Origin: Ectobacillus antri
GTDB lineage: Bacteria; Bacillota; Bacilli; Bacillales; Bacillaceae_G
Assembly: GCF_003852715.1 (NCBI RefSeq)
Contig: NZ_RIAV01000022.1
Span: forward strand, 1 to 49,845
Reading direction: 5' to 3'
DNA length: 49,845 nt
Numbering within the stretch: the first letter of the stretch is position 1; every line of letters begins with the position of its first letter. The notes below the pieces were generated by a model. The model searched no databases. It was not told the origin of the DNA and was given only the letters and a program-made list of their open reading frames with translations. The position numbers were made by a program, and so were the translations under genes. Below are positions 1-9,800 of the stretch, in pieces.

Positions 1-170
1 TCGTGATTCCATTCGACTAAGGAAATATTGTAATTTTCACCTAATCGTACAAACATATCTTTCGCGTAGTCAGATATGGCATCGTCAATCACTTTTCTGC
101 GATATTTTACGACCAGAACAAGATGATAATACAACAAGAACACTGAATGATTATTATTGTCTGATTCCAT
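1..170 (-). CDS. tnpA: IS200/IS605 transposase TnpA, partial (N-terminus)
   Basis: This is the first 56 codons of a Y1 (HUH) transposase of the IS200/IS605 family; the rest lies outside the window. The start is the ATG at 170. The N-terminal segment HLVLVVKYRRKV, about 20 residues in, is the family hallmark. The frame reaches EWNH at the window edge, just where the HUH metal-binding motif begins. These enzymes cut and join single-stranded DNA and recognise hairpins at the element ends. The family call rests on the motif; the catalytic tyrosine cannot be seen. Confidence 0.8.
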   Translation of the reverse strand, partial: MESDNNNHSVFLLYYHLVLVVKYRRKVIDDAISDYAKDMFVRLGENYNISLVEWNH

Positions 171-395
171 TGATATAACAACCTTTCTTTTATCTAAGAC
201 TGATTATATCATAGTACAAAAAAAGAGACAACTTTAGGCTACGCCTAACCGAAATTCATCTCCCACTTTCACTGGTGCTGGCGCACCTTCACGTTTAGAA
301 GTAGGAGACTTCTTTCGGAGGGAAGTTAAAGTTGAAAGGTTTAATATCATATTGAACATAAAAAAACCGTTTCACAAAAAGGAATTTTTATACAT
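171..395. mobile_element. IS200/IS605 end region with hairpins; possible TnpB tail
   Basis: Non-coding stretch behind tnpA. It holds short inverted repeats such as AGGC-TA-GCCT near 236-247, and TCTCCCACTT near 260 facing GTAGGAGA near 300. This fits the folded end of an IS200/IS605-type element. On the minus strand the frame ending at the TAA near 246 reads REGAPAPVKVGDEFRLGVA, which may be the tail of a lost TnpB; this is a guess. The exact element end was not found. Confidence 0.4.
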
Positions 396-1352
396 TTAAG
401 TTTCCTTTACAACAATCCCATACGCTCTTAACACCTTCATATGCTCCTCGATAATCTCCTCTTTCAATTCTATCGGTTCTATTACACTAACACTTGCTCC
501 CATGCTTAAAATCCACTTTTTTACTGATTGTCGCCCCTTCATGACAGCTTCAAACAAAATACTGCCATCGTCGTTATACTGTACGCTTTGATTTTCACCC
601 CAAATCGATTCGGGAACGGATTGAGAAAATGGAGGAGAAATATGCAGCTTGACATGCAACACTTCATTTCGCATGATGCCTAGACTTGGCCACTCCTTAC
701 GAATATCGAAGGTGGCTGGGATGGTATAGCGCTCCTGTAATACGTCTACTTGCTCTATTCTAACAACCTTAAACGTTCGCAGTTCTTGTTTAGATTCACA
801 AAAAGCTGCGCAATAAAAGAAATCATTATAGTATACAAATCCATAGGGACAAATGATTCGTTTCTTATAGGAAGAAGAATTACGATAAACAATTTGGACC
901 TTACGCCTGCTTGCGAGCGCTTCCTGCAGCTGCATGTACTTTTTACTCTCGCCGGACTGCAGGCGGTTTGGCTTTGAGCGCTGCACAAAATGAATATAGC
1001 GATTCTGCTCCTGCTCCTTGCGCTGTGCGGCACGCAGTTTATCTAGTGCAACCTGTGCCGTTTCTGCCTGTGCGACTTCTTTTGCAAGCAGCTGCTGCAC
1101 CGCAAAAATGAGAGCACTGAGTTCAGACTCCTGTAGCTTTCTTGTCGGGAAGAAAGAAGCCTGCGATAAGGAATACCCGCCATCCCTTCCCTTCTCGCCT
1201 TCTACATAAATACCCGCCTTTTCTAGATCTTCTTTATAATTGCGCACCATTCGTTCTTTGACATCTAGCTCCTGCGCTAGTTCGCTAATTTTCATCTTAC
1301 CGCGCGCATGAAGGAGCTCAATCATGCGCAGGCAATTGCTTATTTTGCTCAT
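396..1352 (-). CDS. WYL-domain HTH transcriptional regulator (YafY-like)
   Basis: DNA-binding regulator of the DeoR-type HTH plus WYL class. Residues about 5-60 form the winged helix (MKISELAQELDVKERMVRNY). The middle and C-terminal part carries the WYL-type ligand-sensing fold (PYGFVYYNDFFYCAAFC, followed by FKVVRIEQV). The start at 1352 (MSKISNCLR) is chosen because GCGAGGTG lies about 6 nt upstream; the frame is open to 1373. About 318 residues, normal for the family. WYL regulators often respond to nucleic acids or nucleotides and control accessory or defence loci. The gene lies alone between an IS end and a broken helicase gene, so its target is unknown. Confidence 0.8.
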   Translation of the reverse strand: MSKISNCLRMIELLHARGKMKISELAQELDVKERMVRNYKEDLEKAGIYVEGEKGRDGGYSLSQASFFPTRKLQESELSALIFAVQQLLAKEVAQAETAQVALDKLRAAQRKEQEQNRYIHFVQRSKPNRLQSGESKKYMQLQEALASRRKVQIVYRNSSSYKKRIICPYGFVYYNDFFYCAAFCESKQELRTFKVVRIEQVDVLQERYTIPATFDIRKEWPSLGIMRNEVLHVKLHISPPFSQSVPESIWGENQSVQYNDDGSILFEAVMKGRQSVKKWILSMGASVSVIEPIELKEEIIEEHMKVLRAYGIVVKET

Positions 1353-1450
1353 GGAAGCACCTCGCTTTATCACTTTGTTTGTTTCATTATAAGGGGAAAT
1401 CAGGTAGTATGATTGTCACTATAAAAAGAATTGGTGGCTTAATATAAAAA

Positions 1451-1480
1451 AGAAGAGAAGAACGCATGCCCTTCTCTTCT
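1451..1480 (-). terminator. Rho-independent terminator
   Basis: AGAAGAGAAG (1451-1460) pairs with CTTCTCTTCT (1471-1480). On the minus strand the stem is followed by a T-rich run. It would end minus-strand transcripts from the truncated helicase gene. A weaker candidate, AAAGAGA/TCTCTTT, lies at about 1622-1650. Confidence 0.65.
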
Positions 1481-1713
1481 GCTTGTGAAATAGGATTCAC
1501 AGTTATTAGGCTTCAGGTAGATTCACCCAGATGACAGCACCTTTCTTCTATTTTTTATTATAACTTACAGGCTGTCCGGTTTCTTATGGGTTCAGTATAA
1601 AAGTTACATATATAGTATATAAAAAGAGAAATTCTACTCTTCCTCTCTTTCAACTATATTTAATAACTTTCTGGTAGTCCATAGTGCAATCATAGATATG
1701 AATTTTTTTATTT
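1481..1713. other. Gene-free spacer
   Basis: No convincing ORF on either strand. AT-rich, with one weak stem-loop (about 1622-1650) just after the helicase remnant's stop on the minus strand. Nothing else recognised. Confidence 0.4.
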
Positions 1714-2770
1714 TTAATTCAATGCAAATCCTTTTAAAATTTCCTCTTCTATTCTCAAATTCTTACTCGGTACAATTACACTCGAAGCCAATGACTGCTT
1801 TTCCTCTAAAATTCGGTGTACAATTTGCTCTACCGTTCCTTCCTTTAATACACCTTGTTTATCGATAACAATTGGATAATAAACCGTTACAGGTTTGTTT
1901 TGTCCTATTCGATAAACACGGTCAGTCGCCTGGTTTTCAACCGCTGGATTCCACCATCTTGTATAATGAATAACATGGTTGGCAGAAGTTATTGTTAAAC
2001 CTGTACCCGCTGCCTTTGGCGATAAAATCATTACGTCAAACCCGGAATTCTGATTGAACATATCCACAACCTGCTGTCTTCTATTTGTCACTCCATTTAT
2101 TATCATCGGATTTATATCGAACTGTTCTCGAATATATTTGCGCAGTAAATTTTGCATCTGTATATACTCTGTAAAAATTAAGACTTTTTCCCCTTTTTGA
2201 CGCACCTCTTCTATGATTTGCAGTGTTTCTTTTAATTTTGGAACGTCTTGAGGTGTTAGATTCATATACTTTTCATTTAATAGCGCTGGATGTGAAGAAA
2301 GGGATTTTAATTTTTGAATAGCTTCCAATCCACTTAGCATTTTTTGTTTTACTAACGTTATAACTTCTTTATAAAGTTCTAATTGGATTTGTCCCATTGG
2401 AATTTCTCTGACAGCAATTGTTTTAGACGGCAACTGATCTCCAAGTTCTCCAGTTTTAGTCCGACGTTTATACACTTTTGAAATACGTGCCGTCAGCTTC
2501 TCTTCTATATCTGTTTCTGTACCTTCAAACTTATTAACAAATTCTTGCTTAAACTGACTTAAACTTCCTAAAAGACCAGGTTGCACAAAATCCATAATGG
2601 ACCATAACTCATTCAAACTGTTTTCAACTGGTGTTCCTGTTAAAGCTAATCGAAATCTTGCCTTCATCGCTTTTATAACTTTAGATGCAGCTGTTGTAGG
2701 GTTTTTAATCGCCTGTGCTTCATCACAAATGACCGCTTTATTAAGGAAATATGAACGATTAAATTTTAAG
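1714..2770 (-). pseudogene. SNF2-family helicase, 5'-truncated
   Basis: C-terminal half of a SWI2/SNF2 ATPase. In order: Walker B/DEAH-like motif ICDEAQAIKN (codons upstream of the first ATG, about 2715-2745), motif III LALTGTPVENS, motif V region SPKAAGTGLT, and motif VI ATDRVYRIGQ. The ATP-binding motifs I and Ia that should come first are missing. The same frame can be read back only to about 2770, where similarity fades, then reaches a stop near 2830. The annotated ATG start (2667) lies inside the helicase core and is not a true start. This is a decayed remnant at the left flank of the biosynthetic island. It may derive from a defence or phage gene, but that cannot be decided. Confidence 0.8.
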
Positions 2771-2789
2771 ACTTTGAGAGGAGAACGTA

Positions 2790-2957
2790 TTGGAGAAGAT
2801 CGTAACGTATCAGGATGTGATGAAGCAAACGGTTAATGAAACGTATACAAAGTCTTATCGTGAAAGCTTATTGAAAGCTTTAGAGCATGCGCATTACATT
2901 CGTTATTCTATGACCTGTTTTAATTGTGCAAGCAGGATAAGAGGAAGGCCCTGCTGA
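2790..2957 (+). CDS. Small hypothetical ORF (55 aa)
   Basis: TTG start at 2790 with AGGAG about 6 nt upstream. It encodes a short charged product with a CFNC pair near the C-terminus (YTKSYRESLLKALEHAHY in the middle). It starts where the helicase frame on the other strand breaks off. It overlaps a minus-strand ORF, so at most one of the two is likely real. No family recognised. Confidence 0.25.
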   Translation: MEKIVTYQDVMKQTVNETYTKSYRESLLKALEHAHYIRYSMTCFNCASRIRGRPC

Positions 2958-3032
2958 TGAATGGGTTACAGAAGTTGTTTCGTTTTCGCCATGTAATATA
3001 ACGGGGACGATCTTTAATTTTTGTTGCGGCAT
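2880..3032 (-). CDS. Small hypothetical ORF (50 aa)
   Basis: ATG at 3032 with a near-perfect AAGGAGGTG 8-10 nt upstream. Product begins MPQQKLKIVPVILHG. The ribosome binding site lies in the 3' arm of an inverted repeat (GCACCTCC/GGAGGTGC, about 3039-3078), so translation may be masked. Alternatively the stem plus the following T-run is a terminator. The second half looks low in complexity and may be a read-through after a truncation. Unrecognised. Confidence 0.35.
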   Translation of the reverse strand: MPQQKLKIVPVILHGENETTSVTHSSAGPSSYPACTIKTGHRITNVMRML

Positions 3033-3112
3033 AGAAAAAGCACCTCCTTATATTGATACGTTTATAGTACAGGAGGTGCAGATATTTTTATAGGCTTCGT
3101 TTGAATACGGGC

Positions 3113-3484
3113 TTACATTTTTCGATAAAATGGATCTGTTATGCAATCAGAAAGCTCAATGGCTTCTGTGACGGTATTTTTCTTTATAGATCTTATAGAT
3201 AATGATGAACTTATCCTTATCCTTGTCATTGTATTTTTTCGAACGATCACCTTTAAGTCATTACGAACTCGGTTTAAAATCAAGAGTGTATACTTGCAAA
3301 ACTCCATCATGCCTTCTTCATATTCCAGCATTTCTTCATTTTTCATGTTTACTTCTTCAATAATTATTGGAACCAAAATTCCTCCATGTTGTTTTAACAC
3401 CAAAGCCATTAGTGCTTCTTTTGACGTATCAAATAAATTATTTGTATTCAAATTTTTTATAGGAAAAATAAAAAATAGCAACAC
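3113..3484 (-). CDS. Hypothetical protein (about 123 aa)
   Basis: GTG start at 3484 with GGGGGAAGAG just upstream. The N-terminus is hydrophobic (LLFFIFPI), then comes an acidic middle (NEEMLEYEEGMMEF) and a basic C-terminal half rich in R, I and S. An internal ATG (MKNEEMLEYEE) could also be the start. An open frame exists on the opposite strand over the same bases (3141-3539), but it has no comparable start signal. No family recognised. It lies between the helicase remnant and the biosynthetic cluster and may itself be a remnant. Confidence 0.45.
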   Translation of the reverse strand: MLLFFIFPIKNLNTNNLFDTSKEALMALVLKQHGGILVPIIIEEVNMKNEEMLEYEEGMMEFCKYTLLILNRVRNDLKVIVRKNTMTRIRISSSLSIRSIKKNTVTEAIELSDCITDPFYRKM

Positions 3485-3574
3485 ATCTCTTCCCCCTATT
3501 GGCAGGAGATATATCGCTTATCGTCCTAAAAAGAATTAAAAACAAAAAAAAGAAACCTTTTCTGATGCTGACGT

Positions 3575-4345
3575 TTATATTTTAAAGATTTTTCTTGCGT
3601 TTTCGGTTACTTTTTCCTTAATATATTCAAAAGGTTCTTTTCTAACTTCTGAAACGAATTTAGCAACATCTAATACTCTACTTGGATTGTTTCGTTTAGT
3701 CCTGTTAGGTTCGGGAGAAATATATGGACTATCTGTTTCGAGAAGCAATTTTTCAATTGGAATTTTTTCTATTACTTCTAATAAAAAACTATTTTCCTTA
3801 TAGGTACAAATTCCTGATAGAGATACATACATTCCTAATGATAAATATTTTTTAGCTGTCTCCCAATCTTCATCGAAACAATGAATGATCCCTCCTGAAC
3901 GTGGAATACCTTCTTTTGTTAAAATTTCTATTACTTCATTATGGGATAGCCAACTATGAACGACAATAGGGAGATCTCTTTTTTTGGCAATTTGAATTTG
4001 TCCTATAAAAATACGACGGGCAAATTCATCGTTTGCTTGACCATATTTGTGGTCAAGTCCCGCCTCCCCAATTGCCACTACTTTGGGGTGTTTGGCAAAT
4101 TGTTCAATCTCATTTAACACACTTTCATCTAAAAGTTGATTTACACATTGGGGGTGAATGCCAACACTCGCATAAATTTGTGGATATTTTTCTGCTAACT
4201 GTATGGATTGTTTAGATGACTCGACATTTATCCCAATTGTAATAATTTGTTCAATTCCTTTTTCTATCGCATTATTTATTACTTTATCTTGGTCACGCAA
4301 ATAAAATATATTATCCATATGAGCATGGGTATCAATCATTTTCAT
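3575..4345 (-). CDS. TatD-family metal-dependent hydrolase
   Basis: TIM-barrel amidohydrolase-like enzyme of the TatD family (usual length about 255; here 256). Metal-binding motifs in order: THAH near residues 6-9, GEAGLDHKYG with the bridging glutamate, VVHSW, IHCFDE, and ETDSPY with the catalytic aspartate. The start at 4345 is chosen over the GTG at 4351 because AGGAG lies 5 nt upstream. It is the last gene of the minus-strand cluster, 8 nt after the MFS gene. Housekeeping TatD enzymes are DNA exonucleases. In this setting it may hydrolyse a pathway intermediate or a protecting group; that is inferred from position only. Confidence 0.85.
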   Translation of the reverse strand: MKMIDTHAHMDNIFYLRDQDKVINNAIEKGIEQIITIGINVESSKQSIQLAEKYPQIYASVGIHPQCVNQLLDESVLNEIEQFAKHPKVVAIGEAGLDHKYGQANDEFARRIFIGQIQIAKKRDLPIVVHSWLSHNEVIEILTKEGIPRSGGIIHCFDEDWETAKKYLSLGMYVSLSGICTYKENSFLLEVIEKIPIEKLLLETDSPYISPEPNRTKRNNPSRVLDVAKFVSEVRKEPFEYIKEKVTENARKIFKI

Positions 4346-4353
4346 TGTCACTC

Positions 4354-5622
4354 CTATTCATTTGTTTTTAAATTATTAAATTCTCTTGAATTGAAAATAA
4401 GAGACTTGTTTAAAAGGTGTCCCAAGAAAAACAAGAAAAGAATGCCACTACTTAATAGGAATGTTGCATTTAAATTAATTTTGTACAGCTTCTCAATGAA
4501 AGGAATACTGAAAAGCAGAATAATGGACAAAGCTAATTGTCTCAATGAGGACACCTTCCCTTTTATTTCTTTTTCGCTAAATTGTTGTGTTAAAGTCATA
4601 GAAAGTGAAATAGAAGAAGCATTAGTAGCTCCTAATAAGATAAAGAGTATAGTCATAATAATTAGAGAGTAAGTCACAGAAATTAAAGCAAAAGAGGTAG
4701 CTTGAATCAAAATTGAAAGCAGAATAGTTCTATAAACCCCTATTTTTTGCTTAATTTTATATACATATAGACTAAATACACTGGCTCCCAAAGCAAAGCC
4801 TCCATCCAATAAAAACAGCCAGTTATAATGCCCACTTAATTTATTGTTAATAATAGGAATGGTTAAGAGGTTAATCACATTTACCATAAAAAAATCTCCG
4901 CATGATAGTAAAACCAGAACAAATAATGCTTGTTTGTGTCTCAATTTTTTGATAAATTCCTTCCAATCTTGAAGAAAAAAAGTGAGGGTAATTTTTTTCT
5001 TTTGATTCTCCTTCCCATGATGAACGTCGATTTTAGTAATACAATTAAGGAAAAACGCAGAAAGTAAAAATGTTAAAGCATTAATAAAAACGCCCCATAA
5101 CGGATTCAACCACATTAATACGATACTGGCAATGCCACTTCCTAAAAGTTGACCTATTTGAAGAAAGGTTCCGAACACAATATTTAGTTTTAGCAATTCA
5201 TCCCCTTCTTCAATTCTACTGGATACAGCAAATAAACTGGCATTGTAGAAAGGTTTTACTGTGTTTATTACTAATGTTGTGACAATTAATCCAATTATCA
5301 TCCAATCATTACTCCAAAAACAGAACAATAATAACAGCAAAATAATTCCTCTTATCGCATCAGATGCGATAATGACATTTCTCGGATTCCTACTATCTAC
5401 GTAGGAACCCGAAAATAATTGTAGAATAAATTTGATTAGCTGTTCGGACAATATTACAAACCCAAACGCTCCTAGCGAACCTGTTTTATCATACAGAACT
5501 TTTCCAACAGTCAATAATTGAATGCCATTTCCAATATTAGAAATTAAAACAGACAACAAAAGAAATTTAGAGTTACGGGATAAAGTCATAAAGTCGTTTA
5601 GAGGATTTAATAAACGCTTCAC
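4354..5622 (-). CDS. MFS transporter (probable product exporter)
   Basis: About 422 residues with 10-12 hydrophobic segments, of the MFS class related to EntS-type exporters and macrolide-efflux proteins. The start is a GTG whose G is also the last base of the ATP-grasp stop (1-nt overlap), so the two genes are translationally coupled. The conserved loop between TM2 and TM3 is visible as SGSYVDSRNPRNVI. At the distal end of the cluster, its likely role is export of the assembled metabolite or self-resistance. Substrate unknown. Confidence 0.85.
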   Translation of the reverse strand: MKRLLNPLNDFMTLSRNSKFLLLSVLISNIGNGIQLLTVGKVLYDKTGSLGAFGFVILSEQLIKFILQLFSGSYVDSRNPRNVIIASDAIRGIILLLLLFCFWSNDWMIIGLIVTTLVINTVKPFYNASLFAVSSRIEEGDELLKLNIVFGTFLQIGQLLGSGIASIVLMWLNPLWGVFINALTFLLSAFFLNCITKIDVHHGKENQKKKITLTFFLQDWKEFIKKLRHKQALFVLVLLSCGDFFMVNVINLLTIPIINNKLSGHYNWLFLLDGGFALGASVFSLYVYKIKQKIGVYRTILLSILIQATSFALISVTYSLIIMTILFILLGATNASSISLSMTLTQQFSEKEIKGKVSSLRQLALSIILLFSIPFIEKLYKINLNATFLLSSGILFLFFLGHLLNKSLIFNSREFNNLKTNE

Positions 5623-6839
5623 TATTGAATCTCCAATTCTATTGAATTAATTGCTTCTTTTGCTCGTTGGAGCGATTCTTCCGCAGTTCCTCCAGTTGCA
5701 ATAGCAAATCCAAGTCGTGAAAAGGAATTTTGCAAATCTGTCACTTCATCTCCTTCTTTCACAAACAATTGAAGTTCTTTTACCCCGTCTTTTTCTTTTG
5801 CTTCCGACAACCCTGAGATTCTTTTTACTACACCTGATTTTTCAGAAATTTTATAGTAGATAGAAGCAAACACTTCTTTTTCTCCTTTTAACTGTTCTAC
5901 AAATTGATCCATTACATTTTCCTGTAAAGTATGTCGTGTTACTAAATCTAAAATATCAACTTTATTATTTACTGAATAAGCATATAATTCAGGAATCATA
6001 TCTCCACCCAGCCGAGTGTGGGTTTCAATAACATGAATTCCATTTTCACTTACCATAATTTCTGTATGCGTTGGACCATTCATTACCCCTAAACAAGTTA
6101 AGACGTTTTCCACAAAAGACTTGATTTCTTTTTCTTTTGCAAAAGGTAGATTAGCGGGAACAGTATGACCAATCTCAACAAATCGTTCTGGTTCCTTGTA
6201 TTTTTTTGTGATTCCATAAATATAATGATTTCCGTTTTTAGAAAAAGCCTCCACGCTATATTCTTCCCCATCAATAAATTCCTCTAAGCACATCTGTAAA
6301 TGTGGGAATTTTGATTGAAAGTGGGAAATTTTTTCTCTCAATTCTTTTTCGTCCTCAATCTTATAGATTCCTGAGCTTCCAGTGGAATCAGTCGGTTTGA
6401 GGATTACTGGATAAGAAACTTTTGATACAAAAGAAAGAGCTTCTTCAATATTATGGATAAGAGTGTTTTTGATTTTATCTACACCAAATGCTATCAATCT
6501 GTCTCTCATTAAATTTTTATTTTCAACCAACTTTACAACATCCACTGTATTATCAAACGGAATATTTAATGCTTCTGCAACCCAAGAAGCTTCTTTTTGT
6601 AGATAATCCTGAAAAGCCCCTATAGTCTCCACTTTTTCGATTTTATCAATAGCTTTTGCCATTTCAATCCAATCTTCTCTCTTGGCTCCTTTTTCTAAAG
6701 TTACCACTCTCTTGTATAATTTAGGATAATGTCCTTTAATCTTATCTGTTGTTGTCAAAATTGTTAAACTTGCTCCCATATTAACTAATTTTTCATGAAG
6801 AAGAGGAAATCCCCCAAAAACCATAACATGTTTACTCAC
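5622..6839 (-). CDS. ATP-grasp carboxylate-amine/thiol ligase
   Basis: ATP-grasp enzyme of about 405 residues. An N-terminal Rossmann-like pre-ATP-grasp domain (HVMVFGGFPLLHEKL) is followed by the ATP-binding loop YPVILKPTDSTGSSGI (about residues 145-160), EEFIDGEEYSVEAF, and the Mg-binding HVIETHTRLGGD. The C-terminal cap resembles that of BacD-type L-amino-acid ligases. Such enzymes form amide or peptide bonds through an acyl-phosphate. The GTG start (6839) overlaps the end of the NRPS gene by 8 nt, so the two are coupled. With no thioesterase in the cluster, this ligase may add a last residue or help release the product; that is inference. Confidence 0.88.
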   Translation of the reverse strand: MSKHVMVFGGFPLLHEKLVNMGASLTILTTTDKIKGHYPKLYKRVVTLEKGAKREDWIEMAKAIDKIEKVETIGAFQDYLQKEASWVAEALNIPFDNTVDVVKLVENKNLMRDRLIAFGVDKIKNTLIHNIEEALSFVSKVSYPVILKPTDSTGSSGIYKIEDEKELREKISHFQSKFPHLQMCLEEFIDGEEYSVEAFSKNGNHYIYGITKKYKEPERFVEIGHTVPANLPFAKEKEIKSFVENVLTCLGVMNGPTHTEIMVSENGIHVIETHTRLGGDMIPELYAYSVNNKVDILDLVTRHTLQENVMDQFVEQLKGEKEVFASIYYKISEKSGVVKRISGLSEAKEKDGVKELQLFVKEGDEVTDLQNSFSRLGFAIATGGTAEESLQRAKEAINSIELEIQ

Positions 6840-9800
6840 TCTTCATTCCCTCCTTGTTAGTAAGTTTATAGGAAATTTTTAATGACCGTAGGAATTGTTC
6901 AAACTTTTCCAAATCCTTCGTTTTTAATCCATTATTAATAATAATAGTCATTTGATTTTCTTTATAATAACCTAATATTGGATATGACAGACTGTGAAAA
7001 TTAGAGGCATTTTCCTTGTAATACCTATCTTCTTCATCTGTTAGTTCTCCTAAAAAGTTGTACGTAAATGGGCAACTCAAATAAATAACATTGAAGATTT
7101 CAGAATCATCTCTGAAACTTTTTAAAGCTATTTGATTATTGGTTAGATAGTCGTTATTGTCTTTGTATTGCTGATAATATAGTTCTCCGCTTTGCAATTT
7201 TGCATCATAGACTACAGGAATTGTTTCTGAAAAATCACCGATAGTATTATAGAAATTGAGTTTTTCATAATTTCTTTTATTTACAAAAATTCTCATTGGA
7301 ATTTTCTTTAATTTGAACGCAATACTTAATAAATTTGTGCAAATATAGAAGAAATAATGAATAGGAATATTTCCAACTTTCCTATCAATCGTTCGCATAT
7401 CAATTTCCAATATTTGTGTACTTGACAATATTATCGGGTTCCCTCTTGTATAAGATGGATTTTTCTGATAAAAGATATCAATTTCGTCACGAAGAGAACG
7501 ATATTGAGATGAGTTCTTGTACTTTGTCAATTTTTCATTTTTGTTTAATCTATAGATTTTTTCCAAAAAAAGTCTAAAATCATCGGTTTGAATAATATAA
7601 GAATCAGAACCTGGTGATTTAAAATAGGCGTTCAAAATCCTTCCTGTTTCTGTATCTGAAATAAGATGTTCAAACACAAACAGCAGTTTATGTTTTGTAT
7701 CATTGATTTTTAGTAAACACACCCGATAATACAATTGAGGATTTGCCCAATTTTGATTAATCGAATCTCTCATCTCATTCAATAGGAATTTCTCTATTTT
7801 CTTTTGAGATTCTTCATTGTAATCCGTAAGGTCAATAGAGTTTATATTCGCATGAGAGTATGAATACTCATTACAAATAAATCCTTTTCCATTTTCTTGT
7901 AATGTCGTTCGAAGAAGAGATTGACTTTCTAAAAGTTTATTGAACATCATTTGAATCTCTTGTATGGATGTGTTATCCAAGAAAATTTCATGAACAAAAT
8001 GGTAAATATCAGATTTTTTCCCTTTAAAACCGTTTTTGTTTTTTCGGAAATACGGAAACGGATATTTATGTTTAATGTTCGAGTTAATCACTGTTTGAAA
8101 TAGGTTTTGATTAATCTCCTGACATTTTAACTTTATTTGTTGTAAATCTAACTCAGATACTTTCCGAACAACATTGACTCCTGTTTGTTGTAAGTTTTTC
8201 TCAAACTCTTCAAAATGATCTTGTGACATCTTTTCTTTGATTAGCTTCGAAAGTCCTAATACTGTAGGATTTTCATAAAACTCTTTCATTGTAATTCTTA
8301 CTTTAAATGTATCATATAGATCATTAAGAATAGCATATGCGCTTAAAGAATCACCACCAACATGAAAGAATATATCGTCTTTTTTTATATCCGTATAAAT
8401 CAATGCCTTCCATACTTCTTTAATTTTTAATTCTAATTCGCTCCACTCTTCTTCCTTTTTTATGTCAGTCTTAACAAGATTATATTGGTGTAAAGATTTT
8501 CGGTCAACTTTTCCGTTTTTGTTCAATGGTATCTTCGACACTTGATACAAAAACGATGGAACGCTATAACCAGGAAGTTTTTTTCTTAAAAATGAGCGAA
8601 TTTCTTCTGGATTTAAAATTTCTTTTGAAAAATAGTAGAGTGTCAAACAATTTTTATCAGAATCAAAAGTAATCGAACATTGGAGAATCCCTGGATAGAG
8701 AAGTGCTATGTTTTCTATTTCCTCTAATTCAACTCGTTGACCTCTTAATTTCACCTGGCTATCCAATCTTCCAATATATTGAAGGTTTCCGTCTTTTAAA
8801 ATTCGCACCAAATCTCCCGTTTTATATATAATTTCATTTTCCTTGAACGGATTCTGGATAAACTTGCCTTCATTCAATGACTTGTCGAAATAACCGTTTC
8901 CTACACAGATTCCACCAAGATACAACTCACCAATTTCTCCTATATCGGCTAATTGATGATTCTTATTTAATACATAGGCATTTACATTAGGAATAGGTTT
9001 TCCGATAATAGTTCCTTCATCGTCTTGGAGAAACGCATATGAATTAAATTTTCTTGCGATAGAAATATCTGTGCATTCCGATGGACCGTAAAGATTGTAA
9101 ACCGTTGCATGGCAATAATAAGAACCCAACCAATTTTTTAAGTTCTTTACATTAGTAGTTTCTCCATTTAAAGACAAAATCCTTAAACTTCGCAAAGGTT
9201 TAAATTTTTCTTTTTCGGACAGATACAAAATAGGATAAAAAGAACTTGGCGTAGCAATAATATGGTTTACTTGATAATCCTGAATATATTTCAATAAAAC
9301 CGATGGTTCATAAGGATCAGAAGATGCCAACAATAATCTTCCGCCTGTTAATAATGCTGAAAAAATACTTTTCTGTGTAGCATCAAAACTAACAGGAGTA
9401 TAGACCAGCGTGGTTTCACTCTTGTCTAATTTAATCTCCTTGGTATACCATTCGAGCAGATTTATAAACGAATTATTTCTTAATATTGTTCCCTTTGGAA
9501 GACCTGTTGTTCCTGATGTGTAAATAGCAAATAGCGAGTCATTGGGCGATATACGAGAACGAAGGTTTTCACATTCTTCTTCATTGCCCTTTTCTTCGTC
9601 TAAAAAAATAATTGGAATGAAGGAAGGTGTTTTTTCTTGATATTTTTTATACGTGAGAAACAACTTTGCTTTGCTGTTTTTTACCATGTATTCTACTCTT
9701 TCTAAAGGAGTGGTTGATTCTATTGGTAGATAAACGCCTCCTGCTTTCATGATCGCAAGGATTCCAACCAATAAATCGAGAGACCGTTCAGCACAAATTG

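Noticed and set aside
750-1209. Several ORFs of 60-90 codons on both strands over the WYL regulator
   Set aside because: They lie inside a gene with clear domain motifs and have no ribosome binding sites of their own.
1714-3484. A defence island (SNF2 helicase with small neighbours)
   Set aside because: The helicase lacks its ATP-binding half and no partner defence gene is present; only a remnant can be claimed.
3141-3539. Plus-strand ORF of 132 codons opposite the 3113-3484 gene
   Set aside because: No start signal, and its hydrophobic Phe/Ser-rich composition looks like a shadow frame; the minus-strand frame has a better start.
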